Positions 12,770-25,400 of a DNA stretch of 64,000 nucleotides are shown one piece after another. The DNA lies in NCBI GenBank assembly GCA_947034885.2, contig OX344751.2:6634001-6698000 (forward strand). The letters run 5' to 3'. Within the stretch, counting starts at the first letter, position 1; each line of letters starts with the position of its first letter. The notes beneath the pieces were generated by a model. It was not told the origin of the DNA. It saw nothing but the letters and a program-made list of their open reading frames with translations, and did not search any database. The translations under genes were made by a program, and so were the position numbers. This stretch comes from Thuidium tamariscinum. Its lineage: Eukaryota > Streptophyta > Bryopsida > Hypnales > Thuidiaceae.

Positions 12770-13890
12770 CTATATTAAACACTGTTGTTCCATTTTAGTT
12801 GCATCATCAAGTAAAAAAGATGATCAAATGGTTGGTCATGATGAGAATCTTGCATTAGTAATATCATATTCACATTTTAAATTCAGTTCTTTGAAAAATT
12901 AAGAGAAAAGTTATATGGATTTCTCCATTTGATGATAGTTTATATTTTGGTTTGTTTTTTCCTATTTTTGTAGGGCAATATGAAGTTTGCAAAGTGCCAT
13001 TGTAGAAGACAGAGGTTGAATTGGTCAAGTATGTCTTTAGTTGTTTGAATCGTTTAAAATAAGCTTAAGGTGAGGTACTGTACGTGAATATGCATAATCA
13101 AATCATTTTGCTTGATGTATCGATTAGAAGGCATCTTTTCGTTTGCTAGGTAAATTAAATAAATTAAGCTATTCCTAAAGATATAGAGCCATTTGAACTA
13201 TATTTGCCTAAGAAGACCAAGGTTGGAAGCAATCGATCAAGAAGCAACAAGCAACTGAGACTTTGAGAGTAATAAGCCAATAGGACAATAAGATTGTAGT
13301 GAAATAAGTTAATTTTATTAAAAAAAGAATTAAGAAAGACCAAAAGCATATCCATGCGCATTTAATACAGAAAAACATGAAAAGAAAATCCTTTTATTGT
13401 AATGTGATTAAATTTTGTGAGTCCCAAATTTGTAACCGAAGACTCATCGATTTTTTTAAATTTTTAAAAAAAATAAAGTGTGTAAAATATTATAAAAAAA
13501 ACCCTAAAAGAGTGTAAAATCAAAATAGGTGTGTTGTATTTCAATATGGTATTTGCTCATATTTTGAGTGTTTTTATCCATTTAGGTTCAAATCCCATTA
13601 GTAAGTAGGTTAAAAATCACTAAAATCTAAATAAAATCTATCTTCAATAAATTTACTTAAAATAGCCTCATCTACCATATATGAAGTTGGCTAAAATAGG
13701 TTTTAAGTTCTCAATCAAAATTTTATATTTTGTAAAAACCCTATTATTAACTTATAGGTTTGAAAAACATGGTGATAGATCGAAGAAAGAAATCTATGCC
13801 CCTAAGATGGTGTTTCTGAATTAAATTGATGTTGGGAGCTTAGCATCAAAGTTGCTTTGTCAAGATTCTTTTCAGTGTGAAAAATTCCTT
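12770..13890. other. AT-rich intergenic DNA
   Basis: No gene or clear repeat is supported here. The minus frame at 13164-13361 looks like chance in AT-rich sequence. Confidence 0.4.
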
Positions 13891-13894
13891 GGAC

Positions 13895-14285
13895 CCTGAT
13901 AATTAAAGGATGGCGTAAGATTTTATTCTCTTTCGACAATTTTATAGAGCCTAGATTTAGGCTTATACATCTTTTGTGAGATTTCATAAGAAGTTTTTCA
14001 AAAAAATTTAGAATTTTTTAATACTCAAAACATGCCTCTCTAGACAGTCAACTGCTTTAACTTTCAACGAAAAATTTCCATAAATTATTCAAGTTGTGGA
14101 CTTGTGGTAAAATCCCACTAAAAATTAGGATAACTTCTTTTATGTTAATGAAATTTTTCAATAAGTTTCAAGACATTCTATTAGCTAGAAATATCCGAAC
14201 TGAAGGATCCTCACCGAATTGACAAAATTAAAAATTATCATGGGGTTAACAACATTTCAGATGCTCTCGTATTTGGAATGGGGGC
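13895..14285 (+). repeat. Diverged LTR-like U3 fragment, copy at 13.9 kb
   Basis: This segment aligns with 15040-15415 and, more distantly, with 20900-21400, 40770-41100 and the minus-strand copies near 51.3 and 56.9 kb. Diagnostic blocks are GATTTTATTCTC, TCCATAAATTA, AAAATCCCACTAAAAATTAG, AAGACATT and ACCGAATTGACAAAATTAAA. It appears to be the middle part of a high-copy LTR. Confidence 0.6.
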
Positions 14286-14518
14286 CAAATTAGGTCTTTT
14301 TTATTTTCTTGCATCTACGTTGTCCTGTTGTAAATTCATACAAAACATACAAATATATTATAATATGTTTTATTGAGTAACTTCAAGGTGACGTTGATTT
14401 TTTGAGTAACTTCAAGGCGACGCTGTTCTTTTAAAAAATACGACATCTACCTAAGAGGACAATTTTACCTTAGAGTTTCATTGATTTTCATTAGTCAGTT
14501 TTGTTTTTCATTTTAGAA

Positions 14519-14800
14519 TTAGAATGTCAAAGTGGAGGGTTTTTTTTTAGTATCAAGATGAAGAGCCTTAACTGAAGGTTGAATTTGAATTTTTATTATT
14601 ACAATTGCTAGATCAACCTCTTCTACTGCGAGATCTTGTATTACCACGTGAGCATCTTTGAGATGAAGTTGAACCTTCTCAACCATCGAAGTAACCTCAT
14701 GTGGAGCAACAGTGGCACATGAACCTTCAACGTGATGCTCGAGCTTTAGTGATCTTATTGTAAGTTGGATGTGTTGAGGTCGATAGTCGTGAAGTGACAT
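14519..14800 (-). other. Open stretch with no recognised product
   Basis: A 93-codon minus-strand frame lies between two diverged LTR-like fragments. The frame has no family motif. Another frame of the same strand reads RCSRGNTRSRSRRG followed by Asn and Ser residues, faintly like the basic linker of a Copia Gag, but it contains stops. I would treat this as unproven retroelement interior. Confidence 0.15.
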
Positions 14801-15039
14801 TTGAAGAATGTTTTGAGAGTTTAAACGATGGACAATACTATAATATGGTCAGATTTATCAAAAAGAGTCGTGGTTACAAACAATGGTTAATAGGGCCAAT
14901 TAATTCGTTAACAAAGATGGATCATATTGATTATATCACAGCAACAATTAAACGCATCTTCAAATTTTTGTAGATGGAGACAAGGTAGAGATTACATGTT
15001 TACTTTTGAGGTCTTTTTATTCAAAGAATCTAGTAAGAG

Positions 15040-15415
15040 TTATTCTATATTATTAGGAGAAGGGATTTTATTCTCCTTCAAGAATTGTGTAGAGCTTAAA
15101 TTTAAGCTTACACATTTTTTGTGGGATTCCATAGGAGGTCCCTCAAATTTTTTTGGAATTTTCTAATATCTAGAAGATGCCTCTCCGAACAATCACCGAT
15201 TCACCACTCTATTCCCAACCGCAAATTTCCATAAATTACTTAAATTGCAGTAAGAACTTGCTAAAATTAAATTAATCTTCTTTATATTAATAAAAAATTA
15301 CAACAAGTTTTAAGACATTTTAATAACCAAAAGTGTCCAAATTAAAGGGATCCTCATCGAATTGACAAAATTAAAGATTATGGTGGAAGTTGATTAACAT
15401 TTCGGATGCTGTAAG
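15040..15415 (+). repeat. Diverged LTR-like U3 fragment, copy at 15.1 kb
   Basis: This is a direct-orientation partner of 13895-14285, about 1.15 kb away. Shared blocks include GATTTTATTCTC, ATGCCTCTC, TTTCCATAAATTA, TTAAGACATT and GAATTGACAAAATTAAA. The pair could be remnants of the two ends of a short non-autonomous element, or two independent fragments. Confidence 0.55.
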
Positions 15416-15429
15416 TCATGTAGTTATTA

Positions 15430-16230
15430 TCCAAGCTTCAGATTTTTTTTTTGCCTATTTTTTTTTTGCTCATTTTTAAGGTTATTATAGTTGAAAAAGA
15501 ACTAAAAAGAGTGTTAATAGAATGTTTAATATAATTCCTTACAACCATGGGGAATTAGTTAGAATTGTTTAGGAGTGCTCTAAGAACTTCTTAGGACTAG
15601 TTTTTAAGGTTTTATTAAGTGTTAAAATGTGGTTTAGTAGTTTAGGAGAAGTTTGCAGAAATTGACATTCCGGAAGTGAATAAGTGTGAAAGTACTAAAA
15701 ATTGACCTTTACCAGGATTCTCATAAACGGGCTTGAGATGTTCGGGTTCCAATAGCAATAATGGGAGTCCGATAGAGTCCTAAGAGCCTTTGAAAGGAAT
15801 TTCCCTAAACATATTTTGATTATGGAATCCAAGAAAAATAGACATTCAGATATATTTACAAGAGAAACCTTGCAAACATAGACAAATTGCAATCAAGGAG
15901 CATAGACAAGTATTTAAGCATAAAAGCATGCTAGGAGCGTTATAATGAAGTTAGTTTGTGGAGATTTCCTAGTACAAGAATGATTTCTCCCTGGAGGAAT
16001 TAATTTCACTAATGTTAATTTTCTACTTTATTTTAAAAGTGTGTGTTTTTAGCAAAATTTTGCACTTAATTTTGGAAAGCTTCCTAGAAGTCTTCAAAAA
16101 GTTTCATAATTTTTTGAATTATAAAAATCACTCTATAGAAAGTCAAGTGCATTTATTGACATTTGAAATCTTCTTATAAAATTCTCTGATAGTAATAAAA
16201 TCCCACTAAAATTAATAGGTGTTGTGAAGA
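15430..16230 (+). repeat. Diverged LTR-like U3 fragment matching 20640-21230
   Basis: Order and spacing follow the fuller copy at 20640-21230. Matching blocks are GGTTATTATAGTT, CTAAAAAGAGTG, GGAGGAATTA, TTTCTACTTTATTT, GGAAGCTTCCTAGAAG-like sequence and AAATCCCACTAAAATTA. No promoter or 3' part is recognisable after 16230. Confidence 0.5.
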
Positions 16231-17940
16231 AGGGTTTGGAAGTGTTGCCAGAGGACAATGATTTAAGTATTGGAAATCTTGAAGTCATAGTTGGAGATGT
16301 TATTTCTAGTGTAAGCATCTTCTTACCCAATGCAATCCCTTAAACTTTTGCTTTCATTCACCTTACGGATAATCGGACATGTATTTTGGTTCAAGGTTGC
16401 CAAAAGGGCTAACAAAGTTCAATGTTGAATTTAATAGAGCTAAGACTAGTGTTTAGGAATGATTACCCTATTTTAGTTTTTAGTAAAATAGTAGTAGTTC
16501 ATTTTATATGTTGTAGGCCTTGAGGGATCAAAGACCTCATTCTTCTAGGTATAGAGCACATACATAAGCACTTCCAAATGAACTTAGGCTCTATCTTCAT
16601 TCAATTTTAGCACTAATTAACGAAGGTTCCATTGACTAAATGTGTGAGAAAAAACAATAGGCTATTCTTTATTCCCTTTCTGCCCTCTAATGTGTGATAC
16701 CATTTGTAGAGAAGCAAACATAACTTAAACATAGTTGATAGCTTTTAAATTTAGTAGAGAAGGTATTCCATTTTTTGAATCATTTGAAATATAGTTGACT
16801 ATTTTGCACAAATTCTTTACAAAGTTACTTTCTATAAATGTAAAGACTTTTTATAAATACTTGATCTTTGAATTTTTCAAAAGTATGCATTTGATGATAA
16901 ATTTTTTTCCACCTAAGTGAAAAACCCATTGCATAAAGAGAAATAAGACCATAGATGCCAAACTAGAAGCCAAACAAATAATGATGTTTTAACAAGTTCT
17001 TTTTGAGGCAAAAGAAAAATTCAATTGAAATCCGCATTGTCATCTTTGTCATGCATAAATAGTCTACAAGAATAAATAATTCAACACCCTTAAAGTATAG
17101 TATATTTTTTCTAGTTCCTTTGTTTTGATGCAATGAGCTTTGCACAAATGTTCTAATTACAAAAATGGAGACCTCTTGGTATTTCTTGTCATTAAATGTA
17201 TCCTCATATTTTTTCTTATTTATAATTTTTGAAAGTCAGATAATTTAAATTATAATAAATATTGTTCATATGAAGTAAAAAATCACATATTATTTCTGAT
17301 TTTTTATTATTGAAGGATTAAAGTATTGATCAATTCATTATTAATAAACTTCATCATCAATAAATTTAATTTTAAGAAATTAAGAAATTAATAGATGTAA
17401 TTTTTTTATAAATTGAATAATTAATTAGTTTAATTATTCATAAATTTAGTTTTTAATAAATTTTATTATTATTAAAATTTTAAATTATTAAATTATTTTT
17501 AAATTTAATTTATTTCTAAAAAAGATTTTAATCAGAAAATAAGAAACTTCACATTATTATTTTATATTATTTTATAATTATGGTATTTCAATAATAGGCA
17601 TTCTTTGTCTGAACACCAAATCAACATATTGCCGATTCATATCAAATCAATTAAAAAAAAATAACGTCGCTGAATTTGAAGATGAATTGTTGGATGAAGA
17701 AACCTTGTGATTTCACGCTGGTTTTGGTATTTAGTACTGAATTCATTCCAAGACCAACATCCATCTAATTGCACGTTTAGATTCCTAATTTCTAGATCAG
17801 GAGATGAAGTGTAGTGCGTTGTAGATTTTAGACGTGTAAACAAATGAACCAAAGATTCAAAAAATTAAGGTGATGTAGTAAGTCTACGAAAAGACACGTC
17901 CTTTTTCCAATTTGTAATCTAAATTATGTGCAACGAAATT
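16231..17940. other. AT-rich DNA, nothing recognised
   Basis: Extremely A+T-rich between about 17200 and 17600. Small frames on the minus strand (16963-17145, 17637-17852) show no motif. No feature is supported. Confidence 0.45.
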
Positions 17941-18359
17941 TGGATAACTTCAGAATTACAAGATTCTAATACTATCCATGTAAGACGAACGAGTATCTGA
18001 GACAAGTAATGAGCATCATCATTTTCCCCAAAAAAAATCCAACTCGCTAGCTTGGCGTCGTGATCAGTGGAAAGTCTAAATTCCATTGAGCTGGATCCAC
18101 CGAGCAAGCTGAATTCCACCTAAATCCCAGCAAGCTCCACCCACCGAGCAAGTAGAATCCTAGCAAGTTGGACCAATGAGCAACACCTTTTAAGTTATAC
18201 CCAACCATTTACCAACTCACCGAGCTCTATCTCGAACTTTGTATCCCAAGGATTTGCACTATGACTACAAGACATTTGGCACAATTTCATTGTCATCCTT
18301 TTCATCTTCTCTTTCATGCTCTGAGTATTTTGTTTGTGCAAATAGAGCAAGGTTGCTAT

Positions 18360-19540
18360 AATATGAGCAGCAAGCATTGAGCATTGAGCAAGAAGATTTG
18401 AGCGTTAAGAATTTTTTTTTAATTTTTTAAAATGAATATTTAAAAATTAATTTTATAAGAAATAAATCTTTAGATGTAAATGCCTTATTTCATGCCATCA
18501 TTTCTTTAGATGGATGAAAATGATACCAGATGAATGTTGATGAAAAATGTGGATGAAAAAATAAAAAACCATGGATGTAGATTATTCTATGGTTGTAAAG
18601 AGCCTTCATTGAAAGAACTTTTTGGCATCAACAAATGAACTCTTCTTTGGGTTTAAAAGAGCCTTTGTTGCAAGAAGTTTTGGGCACCGAAAAAGGCTCC
18701 TTGGATCTGAGGAGCCTTCATCACAAGAAATTTTTGGTACCAAAAAAGGCTCCTTGGATTCAAGGAGCCTTCCTTGGGTTGTGAGGAGGTTTGTAGGGAG
18801 ACAATATTTAAAAACAATAATGGTTTTAAGGCCTCTTGGATTTAAGGATGTTCTTGATGAGTTTTTTTGGCACAAATGAAGGGCTCATTGATTTGAAGTA
18901 CCCTTCTTTTAGTTCCAATGTGGTTTCAATGAAAGACGTCTTTGGCACCAAAAAATGCTCCTTGAATTCAAAGAGCCTTTCATGAATTTGAAAAGCCTTA
19001 TTAAAAAAAACCTTTTGGCACTAAGGACAAGCTCCTCAAATCTAAGCCTTCTTTAGGTTCTAAAAAGCCTAAATTAGGGAGAGCCCTTTGGCTCCAAAGA
19101 AAGGCTCTTTGAATTAAAAAGTCTTTTCTGGATTCCAAAGAGGTTTTTAGGGAGACAATATTAAAGGGCACGAAAAATTAAAAGCGTCTTTGGTTTCAAA
19201 AAAGCTTATATGAGTTGCAAAATTTTTAACAATTTGGAAATTGAATGATGAATTATGGATGATGGATGGATGACGTGGATGAAATTCATTCACACATAAA
19301 TGAATGGGTGTTAATTCAAACAACCTTTTATTATAATATCAATTATTTTACATAATTTTTTTGTAGATTTTTTTTAATTTTTTTAATTTTTAATTTTTGA
19401 CATTATTATTTTTGGATTTGAAAATACTATTTATTGCTCTAACATGTTTATTTTTAGAAAACGTTCTTGCAATGAGTATTCAAGTTTCGTTGCTCATTGC
19501 TCGTTGCTCAATGTTTATTGCTCCCCGCTCATTGTGGGTG
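18360..19540. repeat. Foldback-like unit bounded by inverted GAGCAATGAGCAA-type motifs
   Basis: Left of the block, 18363-18400 repeats GAGCA and CATTGAGCA motifs. On the right, 19470-19545 carries the same motif several times in inverse complement (TTGCTCATTGCTCGTTGCTC). Between them lies the tandem array at 18600-19180. Terminal motif clusters in opposite orientation around a hairpin-rich core suggest a foldback-type element. No transposase and no target duplication were found. Confidence 0.35.
18600..19180. repeat. Degenerate tandem array of about 60-bp hairpin-forming units
   Basis: The motif GGCACCAAAAAAGGCTCCTT recurs with variation about every 60 bp. Individual units contain near-perfect palindromes such as GGCTCCTTG-GATT-CAAGGAGCC at about 18747-18768. 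A larger duplication is shown by GTAGGGAGACAATATT near 18795 and TTAGGGAGACAATATT near 19151, roughly 355 bp apart. Open frames on both strands across this array (18606-18879) follow from the repeats and are not genes. Confidence 0.65.
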
Positions 19541-21723
19541 CTACTATTTTGTTAACGATTTCTAGTGGGTGTCTAACCTACATGTAATCCAATTACGCCT
19601 TCCAAGCAATGAATCTTTCTAAATTCCTACTCCTAATTGGCCCACTTGTAATTGCTGAATTGAAATAGCCTTACACTAATAGTTGGCTGGTTTTCACTAC
19701 TACAATCTTGACTAAGCGTTGTTGAGTGATGATCAAAGATCAAGCAAATTGGCCTAAATTTGTAGAGCTCATTTTGCTCTTTTCAACTTGTTAAAGAAAC
19801 CTACATTTAACCTAATTACCTATTGGATAATGGCGAATGAAATTTGGATATTAACCCTTAAAACTTCATCCGTTAATTGCAAGTATTCTGACTATTGAAA
19901 TTGAATGAGTATTTTTTGGTTATTTTCTATTTTTTAATATCTATGAGAGTTTAAAGTTTCACTTGATTTGGTCAATCCTAGTTGACTTTCATCCAAATGA
20001 GCAAAACTTTTAGCTAAAATTTCATTTTACTCTAACTTCTTCATTGTTTGATTAAATTCAAAGTAGATTTGGATTTTTTCCGTTTTAAGATATCTTCTAT
20101 AAGCCTCTATTTTTAATTTATTCTTTGGTTGCCTTCTAATTTAATTAATGTATTGCTTAACTAATCTTTTACTACTTTGGCTAAATACTGGAATAGGTAA
20201 ATTGAGGTTTATCTCAAAAAGGAATGATTTTATCCTTTCAAAAGTAAAAAATCTCAAACTTTGACTGTGTAGAAAATGTAAATTTTTATGGTAAATTTTC
20301 ACTGTTGACCAATTAATCAACATTTTATGTAATGAAACTATTTTTACCTAAGCAGTCAAATTCTTTTGGGTTTATTTTTTACCTTCCTTTTTTAATCAAA
20401 TTAAAATTCCACTTTTTAATCCTTGGATGAATTAATCATAAGTAAATTTTGACCGTTATCCGGTTTACTAAAATTTACCTATTAATTGCTTCTCCCTTGG
20501 AAGTAATTTTGGTTTTTGATTTTCTACTTCTACTTCTAATTAAAAGTCTAAATTCTAACTTTGTTTAATTTTGGAAATGTGTGAGTCTCGTCATTGTCAC
20601 TTAGGCCTTGGATTTTTTTTTCCGCTTGTTGTTCATATTTAGGGTTATTATGGTTAGAAATCAACTAAAAAGAGTGCTCAAAGTAGGATTGATACAATTT
20701 TTGATAACTACAAAGAATTGGTTATAATTATTTTAGAGTACCTTAAAAGACTCCTTAGAGCCAATTTCTACATCTTATCAGGTGATTAGATATGATATTA
20801 CGTAGTTACTAGGAGGTTGCACTAACTAATATTTGGAAGACGAATTAATGCAAAAGCATCAAGATGGTCCTTATCGGAATCCTCGAGAAGGATTTTGGCA
20901 AAATTGGGTTAACTGGAAACCATGGAGTTTCGGTAGTCACCCACAAGCGTCACGGCGAAGCCAACTGGTAGAGATTCCCTTGTACGGAAATGATTCTTCC
21001 TCGGAGGAATTAGTTCCGCTATGATACGATTTCTACTTTATTTAGACAGTTTGGATTCTTAGTGAAACTTTGCACTTGTCATTAGGGGGCTTTCTAGAAG
21101 ATCCCCTAAAATTTTTGTAATTTTCTAAATTACGGATTTGACTCCGTAGGAAGTCAACCGCATCTACCGGCAATTGGAAATTCATAGAAAATTTCACGGT
21201 GATGGTAAAATCTCACTAAAAATTAGTATAGTAGGTTTTAGCATAAATAAGCGCCCCACCAAATTTCAAGACATTTTGACATCAACAAGTACCAGAACCG
21301 GCAGCGGCAACAAGTTTTAATGGTTTTACCAAAATTCTTGCGAGTTGATCGACGTACGGGGAGTATACAAAGTCCGATTTGAGTCAACTTAGACTCTTTT
21401 TCAACATTCATGGATCTTTCTGACAACCCTAGCTAGTCAAAACTTTTGAAAAAAATCAATTCCAAAAGATAGATTTTCCACCCTTTTTACCGGTTTGTAA
21501 ATGTTAGCTTTTAAGTGCAATTAGGCTCCGGGAGTAATGGGTAAGGGTCCATTTGGACTAATTTGGGTCTTTTGAAGCTAATGGCGCTGTCTATTTGGCA
21601 ATCGAGCCATTTCTCCAAAAGTTATAGTAGCCATAGCAGTAGGATAGATTTTTAGATTGTAAATTTGGTTTTTTCCCTAATAGATTAGAACGTAACTTGA
21701 GGGGGGAGGAGGCCTTGGAAATG

Positions 21724-21730
21724 TATAAAA
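21724..21730 (+). promoter_or_regulatory. TATA box of LTR-like family A
   Basis: TATAAAA is followed by GGCCTCCCCCTCCCC and then a C/T-rich stretch. The same TATA plus purine/pyrimidine-rich downstream arrangement appears on the minus strand at 26095-26089 and in diverged form at 41480 and 50530, which supports a conserved core promoter. Confidence 0.6.
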
Positions 21731-22011
21731 GGCCTCCCCCTCCCCTCATTTCACACCTCTTTTCAAACCTCTCAAACCTCTTATTTCATTAACAAACTTT
21801 TTATACCACATTCTATACATTCTTTTCAAACATTCTTTATTTCGATATTGCACTACTTTCTCTACATCCCAAAGTTTCTTACTATCTAAAACTCTTGTTT
21901 TTCTCCATTACACTTTGAAATTCGTTATACTCTTGAGTTGTTCTTGTTGTAAGCCTTTCCAAAGGACTTTGAGGTACCTTTGAAGCGCTTAACCGTGCAT
22001 TTGTGTTTTAA

Positions 22012-22253
22012 GTTTTGAAGTCTTAATACCAAAATCATTTGATTTAAGTCTTTTGATAAGGGATTCACAGTCTAAATTGGCTTATCGAGGATCCCCTTAA
22101 GCTTAAACGTTTGATTGAAGTCCTAGTTCTATTGTACTTGTTGTGAAAGTTTTGATACCAAAATCATTTGATTTAAGTCTTTTGATAAGAGATTCATAGC
22201 CTGGATTGGCTTATCAAGGATCCCCCTAAGCTTAAATGTTTAATCGAGGTCCT
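22012..22253 (+). repeat. Tandem duplication, period about 129 bp, inside LTR-like copy
   Basis: Two copies of a segment beginning ATACCAAAATCATTTGATTT start at 22026 and 22155. Both continue through TTTTGATAAG, TTGGCTTATC, GGATCCCC and AAGCTTAAA. The copies are about 90 percent alike by eye. Confidence 0.75.
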
Positions 22254-22560
22254 CATTGCACCTTAGGAATTTGGGTAGGATCCAAATTTCGTTTAGTCTT
22301 TGAATAGACAAAACTCTAGCAAAATTATCTTAGAATTTGAGGTTAATCCCTCCCATACGGCAAAGCTATCGCCAAAATTCTAAGATTTTTGACAAAGTTC
22401 CATCACGAGGTTTCTATAATTGAGGCCTAAACCCCAAGATGGCGAAGCTTTGAACATCTACTAATTTTCCTTTGACACATCGTTTTGAAATTTGGATGGG
22501 AGTAGCTAAAGAAATTAATTTTAGTTCCAAGTTATCCAATTTAGTTTTTGTTAAAAGGGT

Positions 22561-25400
22561 CCTTTGGGGACCTCTGGTTTATGTGGCTTACAACTGCCTT
22601 AGTTAATTTTGATCAACTAGACCATCTAGTGAAGGCCGGTCATAGCCAGCCAGAAGGCCGCTCAGTCGATAGTCAGCCGCTTAGTACCAATCAGTGAATC
22701 AGGTGACTAGACCGATCGGCTTCCAAATCAGAACCGGCCCTTATACACGTTATACCCAGCTAGTTATTGGGTACAGAGGGGCTTGGTCTTTTCTTCGCTC
22801 ATATACATCTATATGCCAAGGACTGGCCTAAATTTTGAATGCCAAATTTTAATTTAGACTAAAAAATCCAAAGTTTGGAATTGAGTTTAGAAAGGGAAGG
22901 GAGAGGTTTGAACTTTTAAAACAAAGTTTGAATTTTTCAAACACTTGGAGTGTGAGTGACAAAGAGTCAAGGGTGGAAAAAATTTATTCCAAATCTAAAA
23001 TTTCAAAGCTTTTAGAGTGAGAGACCTTAAGCCAGTTCATTTGAGAAAAGTTGGAAGCATATCCAGCAAGAAAACCAAAAATCTGAATTCAACTTGCTTG
23101 ATCTAGTATGTAGTTGACCAGCAGTACAGCAGCTTGGAAGGTCAAATCAGTTGGTCAACGTTGGTTGACCAGCATTCAGTTGCAGCCTGGTGAGGTGTGG
23201 GCGCTTTATTCCCACCCTTGGAATAAAGTGTACACAACCGGGTTCAATGATGAAAAGTCTAATTCCTAGTGGGTGTCTAATCACGAGCAATCCAGTTCTG
23301 CCTTCCAAGCAATGGATCTTTCTACTGCTACTCCTACTTTGTTTTTTGAGTTGGCTAATTTATGCTGTAGGGGACGGTTATCCACTGGCTTGGCTACTAT
23401 CTATCGGTTTTGGAATAATTCTTGTTAAATCTTTTGGAGATAATTGATTTGTAATTTCTTGGTTAACTCTATTTTATTCTAATTATTTTGGCTTACAGCT
23501 TTCAAACTTAATTGAGCAATTTTATAACAACTTGATCTTTTACCCTTTTTGAAATCGAAGTTCTAGTTCTTGTTGATTGGTAATATTTTCTAACTTGCTT
23601 GGCTTCTACTCTTATTCTAAGAAGTCACGATTTGTCTAATTTTTCTAGGTTGTGAGTTTTTTACTAATCGTAGGCAACTTTTGGTGTAAATCTAGTTTTT
23701 AAAGAATAATGAAGAAGAGAGTTTAGAGACTTACTTCGAGTATGTTGACCACGAATTCTTCATGTCCACCGAATAATTCTTCCCGTTGTGTGAGCTCTAC
23801 CTCCATTTGATGATCTTGTGCCCTTCTTGGTGGTATCTGGCACGTCCTTGGAACCTCAAAGCTTCTATAATTCCTCCTTTTTCTTGATTTTCTCTTTTTT
23901 TTGGATATTTTCCTTATCTTTTAAATTTCCTTCCTTATCTTTCGATAAGGGCTAAAGTCAACACATACAAAATCCTAATCAAATCTAATTTTTTGGTTAC
24001 TAACTAAATGGCTTTTAAAGTCAAACCTTCCTACAACTAGGTATTTCTAAATTTTTCCCTAAATTGGAAAACCTCTAAGTTGTCCCTAAGTCAACTATTC
24101 TTTTTCTTGTCTTTTCTATTTGTTTTCTTGTCAATCTAAAACGTGGTTATCAAAGTCAAACGGCTCCAAGATTCCTTCATCTCTCTCTCTCCCTTCTAAA
24201 TCATAATTGTGTTTCCCACTCCCAATTGTGTGAGACTTGTAGTTAGAAGCTTGAGTTGGGTGCAACCAGAATCCAGGTTGTGTGTGCAGGTTGTGAGCTC
24301 CAAACACCAGATCAGAGCTTCAGTATCAAGTCCAGATCATTCAAAACCAGGTCCAGAGCCTTCCCAACTGGATGCTGAGGCCCAACAGGGGCTGACCTTG
24401 CTTAGCTTCTGTAAATTGAGAATGTTCTAATGCCCGCCCAACAAGGGCTAACCTTGCTTCGGTTCTGTAAATTGAGAATGTTCTGATGTCCTGATAAAGA
24501 TCAGGTAGCTCTCAGTGGTGAGAGGGCTGGTCAACGAGGGTTGACTTCAGATTTCGAATGTGAGTGAGCCCTGGTTCAGACCCCTGGTGGAAAATCAAGG
24601 TCCTTGTTAGAAATTCAGTTTTCTAATTGATAGAAGCTTCAGTCTTCTAATAGGAAGCTTGGGTCATCTAACTCTAACATGGGACTCTGAGTGATGGAAG
24701 GGCTGGTCAACGCAGTTTGACTGGCCTTTTTTGTAATTAGAATGGCTAACAGGGCCTTTCTTCTTTGAAATTAAACTTTGCAATTAAATTCTCCTTGATG
24801 TGCAACTACTGGCATGTGTATGGAAGCTTCAACTAGTTGATTCTAGCATTACCACGGACGTGTGAGGTCTGGTCAACGCAGGTTGACCGCTGATTTTGGT
24901 ATATTAGACTCTATTATCTCTTAGTGTGAGAGATGGGAATTTTCCTATTTTCCTTTTTCTATCTTTTTTCTACGGAAAATCAGTCCTTCCTACTTACTAA
25001 ATTTCAACCTCTAGGTGCAAAAGCCTAATTTATACTCCATGATTATAATCTGGGGAAGGCTAAAACAAAACAAAGAATCAGTGTTCAAAAACTCACAATT
25101 CTGGATGGCATGGCATGATGGCCTTCCCTTGTGATTTTTTCTTTAGTAAACTGGGCCTAGCTTGGAATTTAAGTTGGTTTGGAATCAACCAAGAATCGGC
25201 AAGGACCCTGTGGGAAGGGACCGGCAGCCTGAGCCGGCTGGGCTGGCTGGAGAGGGAGCTGGATGAGCTGGCCCTTACTGAGAGAGAGCCCGGCTGAGCT
25301 GGCCCCTTACTGAGAGAGAGCTGCGGCCTGGCTACTTGGCTGGGCTAGTTCGTCCTGGACTCAAAAACACATACCAATAACTTAAATTTGGCGGTGGTTG
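22561..25400 (+). mobile_element. Partial third family A copy and interior between two facing LTR-like copies
   Basis: This spacer holds a good copy of the family A start module at 23196-23322 (TGTGGGCGCTTTATTCCCAC, then CCTTCCAAGCAATGGATC). Before it, 22620-22750 is GC-richer with repeated CCAGCC and AGCCGC motifs. After it come AT-rich U3-like sequence, several palindromic GGTCAACG-type motifs, a 52-bp tandem duplication at 24381-24488 and a GC-rich patch at 25200-25340. The patch carries a twice-repeated GAGCTGGCCC plus TTACTGAGAGAGAG. No protein-coding region is recognised. Confidence 0.4.
24381..24488 (+). repeat. 52-bp tandem duplication
   Basis: Two copies begin CCCAACAGGGGCTGACCTTG (24381) and CCCAACAAGGGCTAACCTTG (24437). 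Both end in GTAAATTGAGAATGTTCT followed by AATG or GATG. Confidence 0.8.

Larger units (their letters stand above)
19533..22560 (+). mobile_element. LTR-like retroelement copy, family A, plus orientation
   Basis: The copy begins with the module at 19533-19620 (TGTGGGTGCT and then GCCTTCCAAGCAATGAATC). It proceeds through a long AT-rich U3, a conserved block at 20600-21430, a TATA box at 21724-21730 and a transcribed-looking region to about 22.5 kb. It is collinear for most of its length with the minus-strand copy 29039-25400. TG start, TATA position and collinearity suggest a very long LTR or a solo LTR. No Gag or Pol frame follows, so it is non-autonomous or decayed. The exact 3' end is not resolved. 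Confidence 0.6.

Noticed and set aside
14519-14800. Copia Gag-like basic linker in one frame
   Set aside because: The frame contains stops and the resemblance is limited to Arg/Ser/Asn richness.
18606-18879. Open frames on both strands in the tandem array
   Set aside because: Internal peptide repeats follow the DNA repeat units. No start context or domain.
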